Below, piece after piece: positions 44,685 through 54,125 of a stretch of DNA of 64,000 nucleotides. Below the pieces are notes generated by a model. That model worked only from the letters and a program-made list of their open reading frames with translations, ran no database searches and had not been told where the DNA came from. Numbering within the stretch: the first letter of the stretch is position 1; each line of letters starts with the position of its first letter. A program made the position numbers and the translations under genes. Source of the DNA: CAZRVH01 sp964624905 (GTDB taxonomy: Bacteria > Patescibacteriota > Gracilibacteria > Peribacterales > Peribacteraceae); the NCBI GenBank assembly GCA_964624905.1, contig CAZUYK010000004.1, forward strand, positions 1 to 64,000. The letters are read 5' to 3'.

Positions 44685-45917
44685 ATGCGCCCCATCCACC
44701 ACACCTTCGCGCCGCTGGCAGACGCACGACAAGTGAGCCAGTGCCTCGCGCTTTCGTTCCAACCCTGGAGGTGGAGGGAAGGTCCGGAAAAGAAACAGCT
44801 GGAAGAAGCATTGGAGAACGCATTCGACGGGGAAGCCCACTTGTTCGGATCGGGACGCGAAGCACTCCTTGCGATTTTGCGCAGCCTGACGCTGAAAAAG
44901 GATGAAGAAGTGATCGTGCAGGGCTACACCTGCGTCGTCGTTCCCAACGCCGTCATCGCCGCCGGCATGACACCCGTGTACGCGGACATCGAGCAAGACA
45001 CGCTGAACCTGGACATCGGCGAAGTGGAACGTCTCATCACGCCGCAAACGCGCGCCATCATCTGCCAACACACCTTCGGCATCCCCGCATATGCCAAGCG
45101 TCTCCGGGACCTGTGCGACAGGCACTCCCTTATCCTCATCGAGGATTGCGCGCACGTCATGCCGGATACGAAGGGGCCGGGCGAGATCGGGAAATTCGGG
45201 GATGTCCTCTTCTTCAGCTTCGGGCGCGACAAGGCGATCTCGGGCGTAAGTGGAGGGGCCGTTCTCTGTCGCAACAAGGAAATCTGCCGCGACATGAAGA
45301 AAATGCAGGATGACGCGGAGCCCTTGAGCATCTGGAAGATCAAGCGCCTGCTGCAGTACCCCGTGCTCTACGCGATCGCAAAACCCTTCTACGGCATCGG
45401 CCTGGGCAAAGCATTCCTCGCCTTCTGCGCCAAGCTGCGCATGCTGGCACCCATCGTCACGGGACACGAGAAACACGGCCAGATGGACGCGACGCTGCAT
45501 CGCATGCCCAACGCCTGCGCCATCCTGGCGCTGGAGCAGTTGAATATCCTGCAGGCGATCAACGACCATCGCAGGAAGCTGACTTCCTTCTACTTTGAGG
45601 AAGGAACGAAGCGCGGATGGAAGTTGCTTCTGGGCGTGAAGCCGGATCTCCCCCTGCAAAAATTCCCGCTCTTCACCGAGGGGGCCGAAAAAATCCGCAA
45701 AGCCCTGAAGAAGAACAACATCCATCTGCATGACGGATGGACGGGCTGCGTCATTTGTCCGCCGGGAACGGAGATGGAAACGACGGGATACAAGGACGGC
45801 GAGGATCCCGATGCGGAATTCGTTGGCCAATCGATCCTTAGCCTGCCGACGCATCCCGACACATCGCTTTTCCAAGCCAAGAAACTCGTCGAACTCCTCG
45901 ATCCCCTTCTGCCCTGA
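44685..45917 (+). CDS. DegT/DnrJ/EryC1-family aminotransferase
   Basis: A 410-residue PLP enzyme of the sugar-aminotransferase family, which usually makes amino sugars for surface glycans. Seen are GSGREALLAILRSL, IVQGYTCVVVPNAVIAAG, the acidic residue in IEDCAHVM and the PLP lysine region FFSFGRDKAISGVSGGAV. The 410-residue size is normal. It starts 3 bases after murF in the same operon, suggesting a role in cell-wall or surface sugar chemistry. Confidence 0.88.
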   Translation: MRPIHHTFAPLADARQVSQCLALSFQPWRWREGPEKKQLEEALENAFDGEAHLFGSGREALLAILRSLTLKKDEEVIVQGYTCVVVPNAVIAAGMTPVYADIEQDTLNLDIGEVERLITPQTRAIICQHTFGIPAYAKRLRDLCDRHSLILIEDCAHVMPDTKGPGEIGKFGDVLFFSFGRDKAISGVSGGAVLCRNKEICRDMKKMQDDAEPLSIWKIKRLLQYPVLYAIAKPFYGIGLGKAFLAFCAKLRMLAPIVTGHEKHGQMDATLHRMPNACAILALEQLNILQAINDHRRKLTSFYFEEGTKRGWKLLLGVKPDLPLQKFPLFTEGAEKIRKALKKNNIHLHDGWTGCVICPPGTEMETTGYKDGEDPDAEFVGQSILSLPTHPDTSLFQAKKLVELLDPLLP

Positions 45918-45920
45918 CCC

Positions 45921-46328
45921 ATGGTTCACGAATCTGACAAAACATTGGCGCAGCGTCTCGGTTTCAAGCCGGGAATGCTGGCGGTAATCATCGGCGCGCC
46001 GGAGAACGTGATGAAAGAGCTACTGATGCTGCCGCAGGTGCAGATCCAAAAGACCCTCGCGGCCGATGCCGACTACATCCAATATTTCGCACCCGAAAGC
46101 GCCGATCTGGAAACGAAATTCCCGGAACTGAAGCAGCACATGCACGCCACGGGATGCATCTGGATCTGCTGGCCGAAGAAATGGTCGGAACTCGGCAAGG
46201 ACCTGACGGATGAGATCGTGCGCAAGATCGGACGGAAGAACGGGCTTTCCGAGGTGAAGATGACCGCGATCGACGACACATGGTCCGGCATGAAGTTCGT
46301 GTATCGTGTCCAGGACCGCAAACTATGA
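45921..46328 (+). CDS. DUF3052-like protein
   Basis: A 135-residue soluble protein beginning with LAQRLGFKPGMLAVIIGAPENV, a pattern seen in DUF3052-type proteins, followed by alpha/beta sequence with a Trp-rich stretch (CIWICWPKKWSELG) and MTAIDDTWSGMKFVYRV at the end. The biochemical role is unknown. It is 4 bases after the aminotransferase and overlaps the FemX-like start (ATGA), so it is translated with the wall genes. Confidence 0.7.
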   Translation: MVHESDKTLAQRLGFKPGMLAVIIGAPENVMKELLMLPQVQIQKTLAADADYIQYFAPESADLETKFPELKQHMHATGCIWICWPKKWSELGKDLTDEIVRKIGRKNGLSEVKMTAIDDTWSGMKFVYRVQDRKL

Positions 46329-47410
46329 TCACCGTCCGCCCCGCCACCGACAAAGCCGCTTGGGAAACTTTTCTTCAGGGCCGCCCGTACGCATCGTTCT
46401 TGCAAAGCTGGACGATGGGAGAGGTGTATCGGGACATCGGGCAGGAGCCCGTGCGTTTCGAGGCAGTGAAGGATGACCGGATCGTGGGCGTGTGCCAGGC
46501 GATCCTCGTCCCTGCGCGCCGCGGCCGCCACCTGATGGTCCAGTATGGCCCCCAGTTAGCCGAGGACGCGGCGTTGGAGCCGCTCGTGAACGCGGTGAAG
46601 GAAGAAGCCGCGAAACGCTCCTGCAGCTTCGTACGCATGAGTCCGTTCTGGCTGGAGAACGATCCGAAGGGCGAAGAGTTGCGAAAAAAAGGCGCCCTGT
46701 CTTCGCCCATGCATCTTCTTTCGGAATACACGTGGTACATCCCGCTGAAAACGAACGATCGGTGGAAGAGCGGAATAGAGGCATCGGCACCGCGGACGGA
46801 GGAATCCATCCTGGCCGATATGCGCAAAACGACCCGCAACCTGGTGGGGCGCGCCCAACGCGAGGGTGTCGTCGTGACGGCGTCGACCGAACCGGAGAAA
46901 GACCTCGACATCTACTTCAAGCTGCAGGAAGAAACGTACAAGCGCCATCACTTCGTTCCCTACCGCGAAAGCTACATCCGCGCGCAGGTGAAGCACTTCG
47001 CGCCGCTCGGGCAGGCCATCGTCTACGTCGCGCGCTACAACGGCGAGCCCGTCGCCGCATCGGTCCACATGAGCTACGCCGGCATCACCAGCTACCACCA
47101 CGGCGCCAGCACGCAGAAGTACAATAAAATCCCGGCGAGCACCCTGCTCCAGTGGACGGCGATCCGCGAAGCGCTGGGACGCGGCGATGACATCTACAAC
47201 TTCTGGGGCATCGCGCCTCGCCGCGTGAACGAAGAAGGCCAGGAGGTGATCATCAACCCCAAACACCCCTTCGCAGGTGTTACGACATTCAAGACGGGCT
47301 TCGGAGGCCATCCCTTGCCCCTCATGCATTGCGTCGATCTTCCGCTGACGGGAATGTACCAGGCAACGAGGGCGTTTGAGTTTGTGAGGAAGTGGCGCCG
47401 GGGTTTCTGA
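46325..47410 (+). CDS. FemX/FemAB-like peptidyltransferase
   Basis: A 361-residue protein of the FemABX family, GNAT-fold enzymes that add bridge amino acids from aminoacyl-tRNA to peptidoglycan precursors. Features include SFLQSWTMGEVYRDIG, MVQYGPQL, MRKTTRNLVGRAQREGV, YHHGASTQKYNKIPASTLLQ and FWGIAPR followed by FKTGFGG. The ATGA overlap with the preceding gene and murF upstream fit a wall role; the added amino acid is unknown. Confidence 0.88.
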   Translation: MITVRPATDKAAWETFLQGRPYASFLQSWTMGEVYRDIGQEPVRFEAVKDDRIVGVCQAILVPARRGRHLMVQYGPQLAEDAALEPLVNAVKEEAAKRSCSFVRMSPFWLENDPKGEELRKKGALSSPMHLLSEYTWYIPLKTNDRWKSGIEASAPRTEESILADMRKTTRNLVGRAQREGVVVTASTEPEKDLDIYFKLQEETYKRHHFVPYRESYIRAQVKHFAPLGQAIVYVARYNGEPVAASVHMSYAGITSYHHGASTQKYNKIPASTLLQWTAIREALGRGDDIYNFWGIAPRRVNEEGQEVIINPKHPFAGVTTFKTGFGGHPLPLMHCVDLPLTGMYQATRAFEFVRKWRRGF

Positions 47411-47422
47411 TATACTGCGGCC

Positions 47423-47755
47423 ATGCCCATCGATCCCCCCTCCGATCCGCAACTCGACCAAGAACATCCCCCGATCCACGACAAGCAGACCGTCGAGGAG
47501 AAATTGGACGTAATCATCAAGTACCTGCACCGCATCGACAAGCGTGACCGCATCCGCATGTGGTCGGGAACGGTCCACAGCCTCATGACGCTCATCCCGC
47601 TGATCCTGACTCTCGTGTCGCTCTGGTACTTCTACGCGCACAGCGCGGACCTGCTGAAAGGCATGATGGGCTTCGGAGGCGGAGGATCGGCGACGTCGCA
47701 ACCGTCGATCATGCAGCAGATCCAGGACTACCTGAAGACGCAGCAGGGACAATAA
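47423..47755 (+). CDS. Small single-pass membrane protein
   Basis: A 110-residue protein with an acidic Pro-rich N-terminus (DPPSDPQLDQEHPPIHD), a basic amphipathic stretch (IIKYLHRIDKRDRIRMW), one membrane helix (LMTLIPLILTLVSLWYFYA) and a Gly-rich tail. No family is recognised. TATACT ends exactly 6 bases before the ATG, so it has its own near-leaderless promoter although it follows the FemX-like gene by only 12 bases. Confidence 0.75.
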   Translation: MPIDPPSDPQLDQEHPPIHDKQTVEEKLDVIIKYLHRIDKRDRIRMWSGTVHSLMTLIPLILTLVSLWYFYAHSADLLKGMMGFGGGGSATSQPSIMQQIQDYLKTQQGQ

Positions 47756-47778
47756 AAAAAGCGGCCCTTTCGGACCGC
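47754..47778 (-). terminator. Terminator of the deacetylase-fold lipoprotein gene
   Basis: On the minus strand, GCGGTCC/GGGCCGC forms a stem (one mismatch) followed by seven Ts. It sits between convergent genes. Confidence 0.7.
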
Positions 47779-47804
47779 CCTGTGTGTTTGTGTGTGGATG
47801 GTAC

Positions 47805-49259
47805 CTATTTCGCCGAGACCGCACCGATCACCTCGTCCGCGCTCGTGCTCGGGAATATTTGGATGCTGGGAAGCCTGAGGAATTGTTCCCTGCGGAAGGT
47901 CGTACCGTTGTTATTGCTCACGCCCAGCAGGTAGCCCGCCTCCGCCGCCAACTCCATCACGCGGTCGTTGGTGCCTCCGTCCGGGTACGCGATGCTGAAG
48001 ATCGTGCGCTTCGTGAGATCCTCCAGGATCTTGCGGCTCTGCTTCATTTCCAATTGCACCTGCGCGTTGGTCAGTGCGCGTAGGTCGTCGCCCGTGTGCG
48101 TGGCGGACTGGATATCGAATCCGTTGGCCAGGAGCGTGATGATCTGCTTCTCCGTGATGCCCGTGAGGCCTACGTCCTTCGTCTGGAGGAATAGGGTGGC
48201 ATTGATGCGGTTCGCGTTAAGGGTATCGGACACCGCCTTTACGTTGCCGGCATTCACACCCGTGATGCCGACGACGACGTTCTTGCCTTCGAAGACGACG
48301 TTGCGCTGTTGTTGCTGCATCAGTACGTCGTAGAACTGCTTCAGGGTGACGATGGAATAGCCATCCGCACGCAAGCGCGTCACATGGTCGGAGAGTTGCT
48401 TCAGCGCGTCGGGATTTCCTTCGACGTTATAGGAAAGGATCGGGAGCGAGTAGGAATCCTGGCGAACGACGAACTGGGGCGAGAACGGCTTCAGGTAGGC
48501 GTCGGATACGTATCCCGTCTGGCCTCCGTGGGTCACCTTCGCCCATCCACCGGCGATGCTCTCCGGCTTCACGATCGCCTGTCCCGGGATCTCGCCGATC
48601 TTCGCGCTTCCCTGCTGGGCCTCGGCGCGCATGTTCACGAACGCGAAGTTCACGAAGTACAGGCCGGCGTATTTCTTCTGCTCTTCCGGAAGCTTGTCGT
48701 TGGTCGTGAGCTTCGCGATGTAGCGCGACGCGATGAATCCTTCCTTTCCGTCCGACATCCTGACCTTGGCCCAATCGGCGCGCGGGAACTCGATGACTTC
48801 CACCGATGCGCCGCGTTCCAGGCGCCCCATGTTCGCCGCGGTGGCGGACGTATCGCTGCGCACGTTCACGAACGCGTTGGTCACCTGGAAATAGTTGCTG
48901 GTGCCGGATTGCCCGGTACGGATCGCCTTGTACATGGGGAGCTGGCTGAGATCCAGGATCACCTCGTCGGGGTTGCCCTTCAGGGAACCGCTGCCCGAGG
49001 GCAATGCCTCCAGGTACGGAATGCCTCCGCTGCCGGTGACGATGCCGCTGCCCGTGGCCGCGACCTGCGCGTCATTGGCAAGCTCTCGGAACTTCGCGAC
49101 GTCGTCCTGCGTGAAGACGAAGTCGGGGCGTTCATTCGACTGAGCGCCGCATCCCGCGAAGAGGATACCGAAGCACGCGACAAGCAGGAAACCGACGAAC
49201 GGCTTGCCGTTGCGGCGCCGCTTGGAAGTAAAACGTGGACGGGAACTGGAATAGGACAT
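47805..49259 (-). CDS. Lipoprotein with two SH3b domains and a degenerate polysaccharide-deacetylase domain
   Basis: A 484-residue protein. After a basic N-terminus, the signal FVGFLLVACFGILFAGC ends in a lipobox. Two SH3b domains follow (NAFVNVRSDTSATAANMGRL and NFAFVNMRAEAQQGSAKIGE), which bind wall material in other proteins. The C-terminal 230 residues have the NodB deacetylase fold (ILSYNVEG, VVGITGVNAGN, QSATHTGDDL, SIAYPDGGTND), but the metal-binding Asp-Asp and second His are replaced. It may bind, not deacetylate, glycan. It follows argS by 19 bases on the same strand. Confidence 0.85.
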   Translation of the reverse strand: MSYSSSRPRFTSKRRRNGKPFVGFLLVACFGILFAGCGAQSNERPDFVFTQDDVAKFRELANDAQVAATGSGIVTGSGGIPYLEALPSGSGSLKGNPDEVILDLSQLPMYKAIRTGQSGTSNYFQVTNAFVNVRSDTSATAANMGRLERGASVEVIEFPRADWAKVRMSDGKEGFIASRYIAKLTTNDKLPEEQKKYAGLYFVNFAFVNMRAEAQQGSAKIGEIPGQAIVKPESIAGGWAKVTHGGQTGYVSDAYLKPFSPQFVVRQDSYSLPILSYNVEGNPDALKQLSDHVTRLRADGYSIVTLKQFYDVLMQQQQRNVVFEGKNVVVGITGVNAGNVKAVSDTLNANRINATLFLQTKDVGLTGITEKQIITLLANGFDIQSATHTGDDLRALTNAQVQLEMKQSRKILEDLTKRTIFSIAYPDGGTNDRVMELAAEAGYLLGVSNNNGTTFRREQFLRLPSIQIFPSTSADEVIGAVSAK

Positions 49260-49278
49260 GGACCGGAAGGGAAAGGGA

Positions 49279-50979
49279 TTACATGCGTTCGGGAACGCGA
49301 AGGGTGAGGAGGGCCGCGCCCGCCTTCAGGATGTCGGCAGTGCGGGAAGTAAGGGACAAACGGAGGAGGCGGACGTCGCCTTCGGCCTTGAGGATCTGTT
49401 CGCTGTTATAGAAACCGTTGAAATCCTGCGCGAGCTGGTAGAGATAATTCGCGACTTTGTGCGGCAGGTGTTCCCTGCGCGCCTCTTCGAGGACGTGCGG
49501 GAATTGCAGGAGCGTGCCGATGAGGATGCGTTCGTATTTCGAAAGTTCGTGCCCGTCCTTCACGGTCAACTCGCCCACCGCCTCCTCGGACTTGCGCAAC
49601 ACGCTCTTGGCGCGGGCGTGCGTGTATTGCAGGTACGGCGCGCTGTTCCCCTCGAAGCTGAGCATCTTGTCCCAGTCGAACACCATGTCCATCTTGCGGT
49701 TCTGGCTCAGGATGCCGTACACGAGGGCGCCGACGCCCATCATCTCCGCCAAATCCTTCGGATCATCCGTCTGGATTGCGTCGCCGCGTTCCTTGATGAC
49801 TTCGTCCGCGCGCGCGATGGATTCCTCAATGACGTGTTCCAATTTCAAGATATTTCCCTTGCGCGTGCTCATGCTCTTGTCCGCGAAACGCATGCGGCCG
49901 AACAGGACGTTCTCGAATACGGGGAGTTCCCATCCCAACTGCTTGCACGTTTCGGCAAGCTGTTCGAAGTGCAGTTTCTGGGCGATGTCGGTGCAGATGA
50001 GGATCTTCTGTGGATGGTACTCATCCATGCGGTAGCGCATCTGGGCGATATCGCGCGTGGAGTACAGCGTCGCGCCGTCCCCTTTCTGCACCAGGTACGG
50101 CGGCATGTTCTCGTCGTCGAACTTCACGATGAGCGATCCCCCCTCCCCTTCCACGAAGACCTTCTTCTTTTTTCCTTCCTCCAGGATGCCGTCCATCTTG
50201 TCTTCATAGAAACTCTCTCCCAGGTCCAGGTCGAAGGAGACGTGCAGCTTCTTATACAGATCCTCCAGCGACGCCTTCGTGACGCTCACGACATCCTTCC
50301 AAAACGCGCGAAGTTCCTCGTCCCCCTGCTCCAACTTGCGAAATGCTTCGCGGCCTTCGTCTTCCAAGGCGGCGTCCTTTTCCAGCTCCTGATGGAACTG
50401 CACATAGAGCGCAAGCAGATCGTCGAGGGTGTAGTCTTTGGGATTTTTCTTCGTTCCCCACTTCTGATGCGCGACGGCCAACTTGCCGAACTGCGTTCCC
50501 CAATCCCCCAGGTAGTTCCAGGCGATCACGTTGGCGCCGTCGTGGCGGTACAGGTTCACCAGCGACTGGCCGAGCACCGTCCCGATGATATGGTGGATGC
50601 CCAGCGGCTTGGCGATGTTCGGCTGGGAGTACTCGATGATGACGGGGTCGTCCTTCTTGTTCGACTTCTTCGCGTTCACGGACTCCGACGCTTCATCCAA
50701 CGCCTTCATGAGCGCGGGCGCAGTGAGCCACACGTTCACGTATCCGGCACCCGCGACCTCGGCTTTTTCAACCGACGGCGAGAGCGCGATTTTATCCGCC
50801 AAAACCTGTGCGATCTCGCGGGGATTCTTTCCCAGTTTTTTGGCTAACTGCAAAGCAACGGTCGTCGTCAGATCCCCGTGCCCCGCATCCTGCGGGCGCT
50901 GCCACGAAACAGCCGTGCCTCCCTCACCGTATTCGGTGTTCAGAATTTGTTCTGCTTCGGTGGAAAGATGCTGGAACAT
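49279..50979 (-). CDS. argS: Arginyl-tRNA synthetase
   Basis: Charges tRNA-Arg. The 566-residue protein starts MFQHLSTEAEQILNTEYG, with the N-terminal additional domain, the HIGH-like signature KPLGIHHIIGTVLG, the MSTRKGNILKLE segment (KMSKS equivalent) and the anticodon-binding C-terminus ending LLTLRVPERM. The frame extends 37 codons upstream, but the family start and normal length favour 50979. TATAGT lies 42 bases before it, implying a short leader, unlike most genes here. Confidence 0.95.
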   Translation of the reverse strand: MFQHLSTEAEQILNTEYGEGGTAVSWQRPQDAGHGDLTTTVALQLAKKLGKNPREIAQVLADKIALSPSVEKAEVAGAGYVNVWLTAPALMKALDEASESVNAKKSNKKDDPVIIEYSQPNIAKPLGIHHIIGTVLGQSLVNLYRHDGANVIAWNYLGDWGTQFGKLAVAHQKWGTKKNPKDYTLDDLLALYVQFHQELEKDAALEDEGREAFRKLEQGDEELRAFWKDVVSVTKASLEDLYKKLHVSFDLDLGESFYEDKMDGILEEGKKKKVFVEGEGGSLIVKFDDENMPPYLVQKGDGATLYSTRDIAQMRYRMDEYHPQKILICTDIAQKLHFEQLAETCKQLGWELPVFENVLFGRMRFADKSMSTRKGNILKLEHVIEESIARADEVIKERGDAIQTDDPKDLAEMMGVGALVYGILSQNRKMDMVFDWDKMLSFEGNSAPYLQYTHARAKSVLRKSEEAVGELTVKDGHELSKYERILIGTLLQFPHVLEEARREHLPHKVANYLYQLAQDFNGFYNSEQILKAEGDVRLLRLSLTSRTADILKAGAALLTLRVPERM

Positions 50980-51222
50980 TTCGGTGTGTTGAACAAAAGT
51001 CCTGTTCGGGGATTCGTGCGAACTATAGCAGTAAGCATACTGCCATCCAGTAGGAAACAAAATTTGTTCTTGCTCATAGAATGTACTCATGTTTTGAACA
51101 ACAATTTAAGATTCTTTCCATCTTCCCTCTCCTTGTAGGAGGGGGTGCCCGAAGGGCAGGTGAGGTCCGGGTGCTTAAGCCTCCATTGCGATGGAAACGC
51201 ATCGACCTCTATACTTCACTCC
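50980..51222. repeat. argS/lipoprotein divergent gap with REP-like double hairpin
   Basis: At 51125-51167, CCCTCTCC pairs with GGAGGGGG and TGCCC pairs with GGGCA around GAA, followed by GGTGAGG. This matches the very common intergenic two-hairpin element of the form CCCTCTCC...GCCCGAAGGGC...GGTGAGG. The rest of the gap holds the argS leader and the -10 TATACT at 51210. Confidence 0.65.
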
Positions 51223-52041
51223 GTGAAAAAGACATTCATCGTCGGCGCGGCAGCATCCCTCCTTCTTGCTGGGTGCTCCGGCGGAACGCAGGACTCAGGA
51301 AAAATCACGGCCGCCAGGCAGGCGCTTTTGTACGCGGGACAGCTGATGCGCACGGGAAAGATCAGTCCGGACATCTTCCGTCCCAGCGCGCTTTTGGGCG
51401 TACACACGGCATTGTTCCTGGCGAAGACTGCGGAGTCCTCGGTCAAAACGGCGCTCCAGGGAGTGGAAATCCAACAGGCCCTGCGCGCGGAGGGGGGCGA
51501 ACACGTGAGCGAGGCATTCCAACTGCTGACGGCGCTGAGCGACGCCTTGGAAGTGGACATCGCGGACATGCTGAACCGCACGTCGCAGCGCCAGGAGGCG
51601 TTGGATTCCTACGTGACCGCACTGACCGCGTACTTCAACGCCGCGAAAACCCAGGCGGAACTGCTGGCGCAGGAACAGCGCGAGAAGGAAGCCGATGCCA
51701 AGGCCAAGCGCGCCGCCGCATCCGTCATCTCCCGGGACCTGAGCCGCGCCCGCTCTAACAAGGATTACACGACGGTCAGCCAAAAGCAGGAACAGCTGAT
51801 CCAGGCGCAAACCGACCAGACGGAGGCGGACGCCAAGGTGCGCGAGGTCAAAACCACGCTGAATGTCATGAACGAGCTGATCGACGTCACCTCCGAGCGA
51901 TTGAGCGCCATCGCGGAGAACCGCGAAATCATCCTATCCGGCCTATCCGTGGTGGAAGTTCCCGGAATCGACGATCTCGGCCTTATAATACAGAGAAACG
52001 GCCGAAAGAACAGCGGATCGACCCCTTTGGGATCGTTCTGA
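51223..52041 (+). CDS. Coiled-coil lipoprotein
   Basis: A 272-residue protein starting at GTG, with signal VKKTFIVGAAASLLLAGC (lipobox LLAGC). The mature part is nearly all helical, with long Ala/Glu/Gln-rich coiled coils (AKTQAELLAQEQREKEADAKAKRA, split by short breaks). The GTG start is decided by TATACT 7 bases upstream and by the signal peptide; the frame is open 26 codons further. It lies 56 bases upstream of the VirB4-like gene and may be a surface part of the same apparatus, which is inference. Confidence 0.8.
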   Translation: MKKTFIVGAAASLLLAGCSGGTQDSGKITAARQALLYAGQLMRTGKISPDIFRPSALLGVHTALFLAKTAESSVKTALQGVEIQQALRAEGGEHVSEAFQLLTALSDALEVDIADMLNRTSQRQEALDSYVTALTAYFNAAKTQAELLAQEQREKEADAKAKRAAASVISRDLSRARSNKDYTTVSQKQEQLIQAQTDQTEADAKVREVKTTLNVMNELIDVTSERLSAIAENREIILSGLSVVEVPGIDDLGLIIQRNGRKNSGSTPLGSF

Positions 52042-52097
52042 GTCCCGTATTGTGAAAAAGGGTGGTTTTTGCTATAATAAAGAGAAACGTTTTCCGC

Positions 52098-54041
52098 ATG
52101 TCCAACACACAAATGAACACTCCGAACCCATCAATGCCGTCCTCGCTCAAGTCCCCTCTCATGGAGGCGATCGACGAACTTCTCGGTCTCAACAAGCAGG
52201 CCATCGATGTGTTGAGCGAAAAGAAAGACGGTGACGTCCTGACGGACGAGGATCGCGATGCAATCAAGAAATATGAGGAAGGACTTCAGAAGGTCCTGGA
52301 TATCATCGCGCCGGCAGGAATGCAGATCCGCACGAAGGACATCATGGTGAACGACATGTTCGCCCGCACGCTGTACGTCTACAACTGGCCGAACTACATT
52401 TATCCTAACTGGCTCAGCCAGACCGTGAACCTGGATGCGACGTTCGATATCGCCCAGTTCATCTACCCCAGCTCCAATAAGGCGATCATGAAGATGCTTC
52501 GCAAGAAGGTGGCGGAGCTCCGCTCTTCCGTGCGTATGTTGGAACAGCGCGGCATCGTGCGCGATCCGACGCTGGAAGCCGCCCTGCAGGATGCCGAGGA
52601 ACTGCGCGACCTCTTGGCCCGCGGCCAGGAGAAACTCTTCCAGCTCGGCATGTACATCACGCTGTATGCCGAGGATGAAGAGAAATTGAAGAAGGTGCAG
52701 ACGGACATCGAATCCCTTTTGGGAGGAAAACTGGTGCTGACGAAACCGGCGTACTTCCAGATGGAACACGCATGGAACTCCACGCTACCGATCGCCCAGG
52801 ACGACCTGGAGATCAACCGCAACATGAACACGTCCCCGCTGGCGTCCAGCTTCCCGTTCTCGTCCAGCGACCTGACCGACGACCACGGCATCCTCTACGG
52901 AATCAACCGCCACAACGACTCGCTAGTCATCTTCGACCGCTTCGACCTCCCGAACGCGAACAGCAATCTCTTCGCTACTTCCGGAGCGGGTAAATCCTAC
53001 ACCGCGAAGCTGGAGATCCTACGCTACCTGATGCTTGGAACGGACGTGTTCGTCATCGACCCTGAAAACGAATACACGAACCTCTGCCAGGCCGTGGGAG
53101 GATCCTTCATCCCCATGTCCATCCAGAGCCAGTTCCGCATCAACCCGTTCGACCTGCCCAAGGCTGTGCGCGGCGAGGACGCGGCCGAAGGCGAAGTGCT
53201 GCGCAGCGCGGTGATCAACCTGCACGGACTTCTGCGTCTCATGCTGGGTCCGGTCACCCCCGCCGAGGACGGCGTGCTCGACAAGGCGATTATCGATACC
53301 TACGCGCTCAACGGCATTACGCTCACGACGCCGAACCCGGGCGAACTGGAACCCCCCACGCTCCAGCAGCTCGTGGACGTGCTCCAGACGACGGACGGCG
53401 GCGAGAACATGGCCAGCGTCCTGCAGAAGTACACGACGGGATCCTTCGCCGGACTCTTCGACCAGAAAACCAACGTCAGCCTCGACAAGCAGATGATCGT
53501 CTTCCAGATCCGCGACCTGGAGGAGCAGCTCCGCCCGATCGCGATCTACATCGTCCTGAACTTCATCTGGAACCGCATCCGCGCCGACATGAAGAAGCGC
53601 CTGCTCGTCATCGACGAAGCCTGGAACCTGATGCAGCACGAAGACTCCGCACGCTTCCTCTATGGAATCGTGAAGCGCGCCCGCAAATACTACCTGGGCG
53701 TCACGACGATCACGCAGGACGTGGACGACTTCGTGGAATCCCCCTTCGGCCGCCCGATCATCACCAACTCCTCGCTCCAGATCCTCCTCAAGCAGTCCCC
53801 CGCAACGGTCGATAGCTTGCAGAAGCTCTTCTACCTCACGGATGGCGAGAAGTACGCACTCCTGAACTCCAGCGTGGGCCAGGGCATCCTCTTCGCGGGC
53901 TACAAGCACGTCGCCATGCAGGTGGTCGCCAGCCCAGAGGAATCCAAGCTGATCACCACGAACCCCGAGGAAGTAATGAAGGCGCAGCAGGCCGTGAAAG
54001 ACGCTGCCGAGGTGAAAAAGGCAGAGGAAGAGCAGAAGTAA
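52098..54041 (+). CDS. VirB4-like type IV secretion ATPase
   Basis: A 647-residue ATPase of the VirB4/TraC family, which powers pilus assembly and substrate transfer. An N-terminal domain of about 280 residues contains FYPSSNKAIMKML-like VirB4 sequence (AQFIYPSS). Walker A FATSGAGKSYTAK lies near residue 295, FVIDPENEYTNL follows, and Walker B KKRLLVIDEAWNLM lies near residue 505. VTTITQDVDDF and LLKQSPATVD complete the C-terminal motifs. TATAAT ends 19 bases before the ATG. No other large secretion gene is adjacent. Confidence 0.9.
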   Translation: MSNTQMNTPNPSMPSSLKSPLMEAIDELLGLNKQAIDVLSEKKDGDVLTDEDRDAIKKYEEGLQKVLDIIAPAGMQIRTKDIMVNDMFARTLYVYNWPNYIYPNWLSQTVNLDATFDIAQFIYPSSNKAIMKMLRKKVAELRSSVRMLEQRGIVRDPTLEAALQDAEELRDLLARGQEKLFQLGMYITLYAEDEEKLKKVQTDIESLLGGKLVLTKPAYFQMEHAWNSTLPIAQDDLEINRNMNTSPLASSFPFSSSDLTDDHGILYGINRHNDSLVIFDRFDLPNANSNLFATSGAGKSYTAKLEILRYLMLGTDVFVIDPENEYTNLCQAVGGSFIPMSIQSQFRINPFDLPKAVRGEDAAEGEVLRSAVINLHGLLRLMLGPVTPAEDGVLDKAIIDTYALNGITLTTPNPGELEPPTLQQLVDVLQTTDGGENMASVLQKYTTGSFAGLFDQKTNVSLDKQMIVFQIRDLEEQLRPIAIYIVLNFIWNRIRADMKKRLLVIDEAWNLMQHEDSARFLYGIVKRARKYYLGVTTITQDVDDFVESPFGRPIITNSSLQILLKQSPATVDSLQKLFYLTDGEKYALLNSSVGQGILFAGYKHVAMQVVASPEESKLITTNPEEVMKAQQAVKDAAEVKKAEEEQK

Positions 54042-54057
54042 GCTATTTTTGATTAAT

Positions 54058-54085
54058 TTGACATTATAGAATTATATTCTATAAT
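54058..54085 (+). promoter_or_regulatory. TTGACA-16-TATAAT promoter with overlapping palindrome
   Basis: TTGACA at 54058-54063 and TATAAT at 54080-54085 have 16-base spacing. Between and over them, TATAGAAT (54065-54072) and ATTCTATA (54076-54083) form an 8-base inverted repeat with a 3-base spacer, placed where a repressor would block the -10 box. A GAGG Shine-Dalgarno precedes the ATG at 54126. Confidence 0.7.
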
Positions 54086-54125
54086 ATTTTTATTGGGAAC
54101 TGCTCATTTAAAAATCGAGGCAAAT

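Noticed and set aside
44187..45929. A 580-codon minus-strand frame opposite murF and the aminotransferase
   Set aside because: It crosses two well-supported genes and contains no domain; an antisense shadow.
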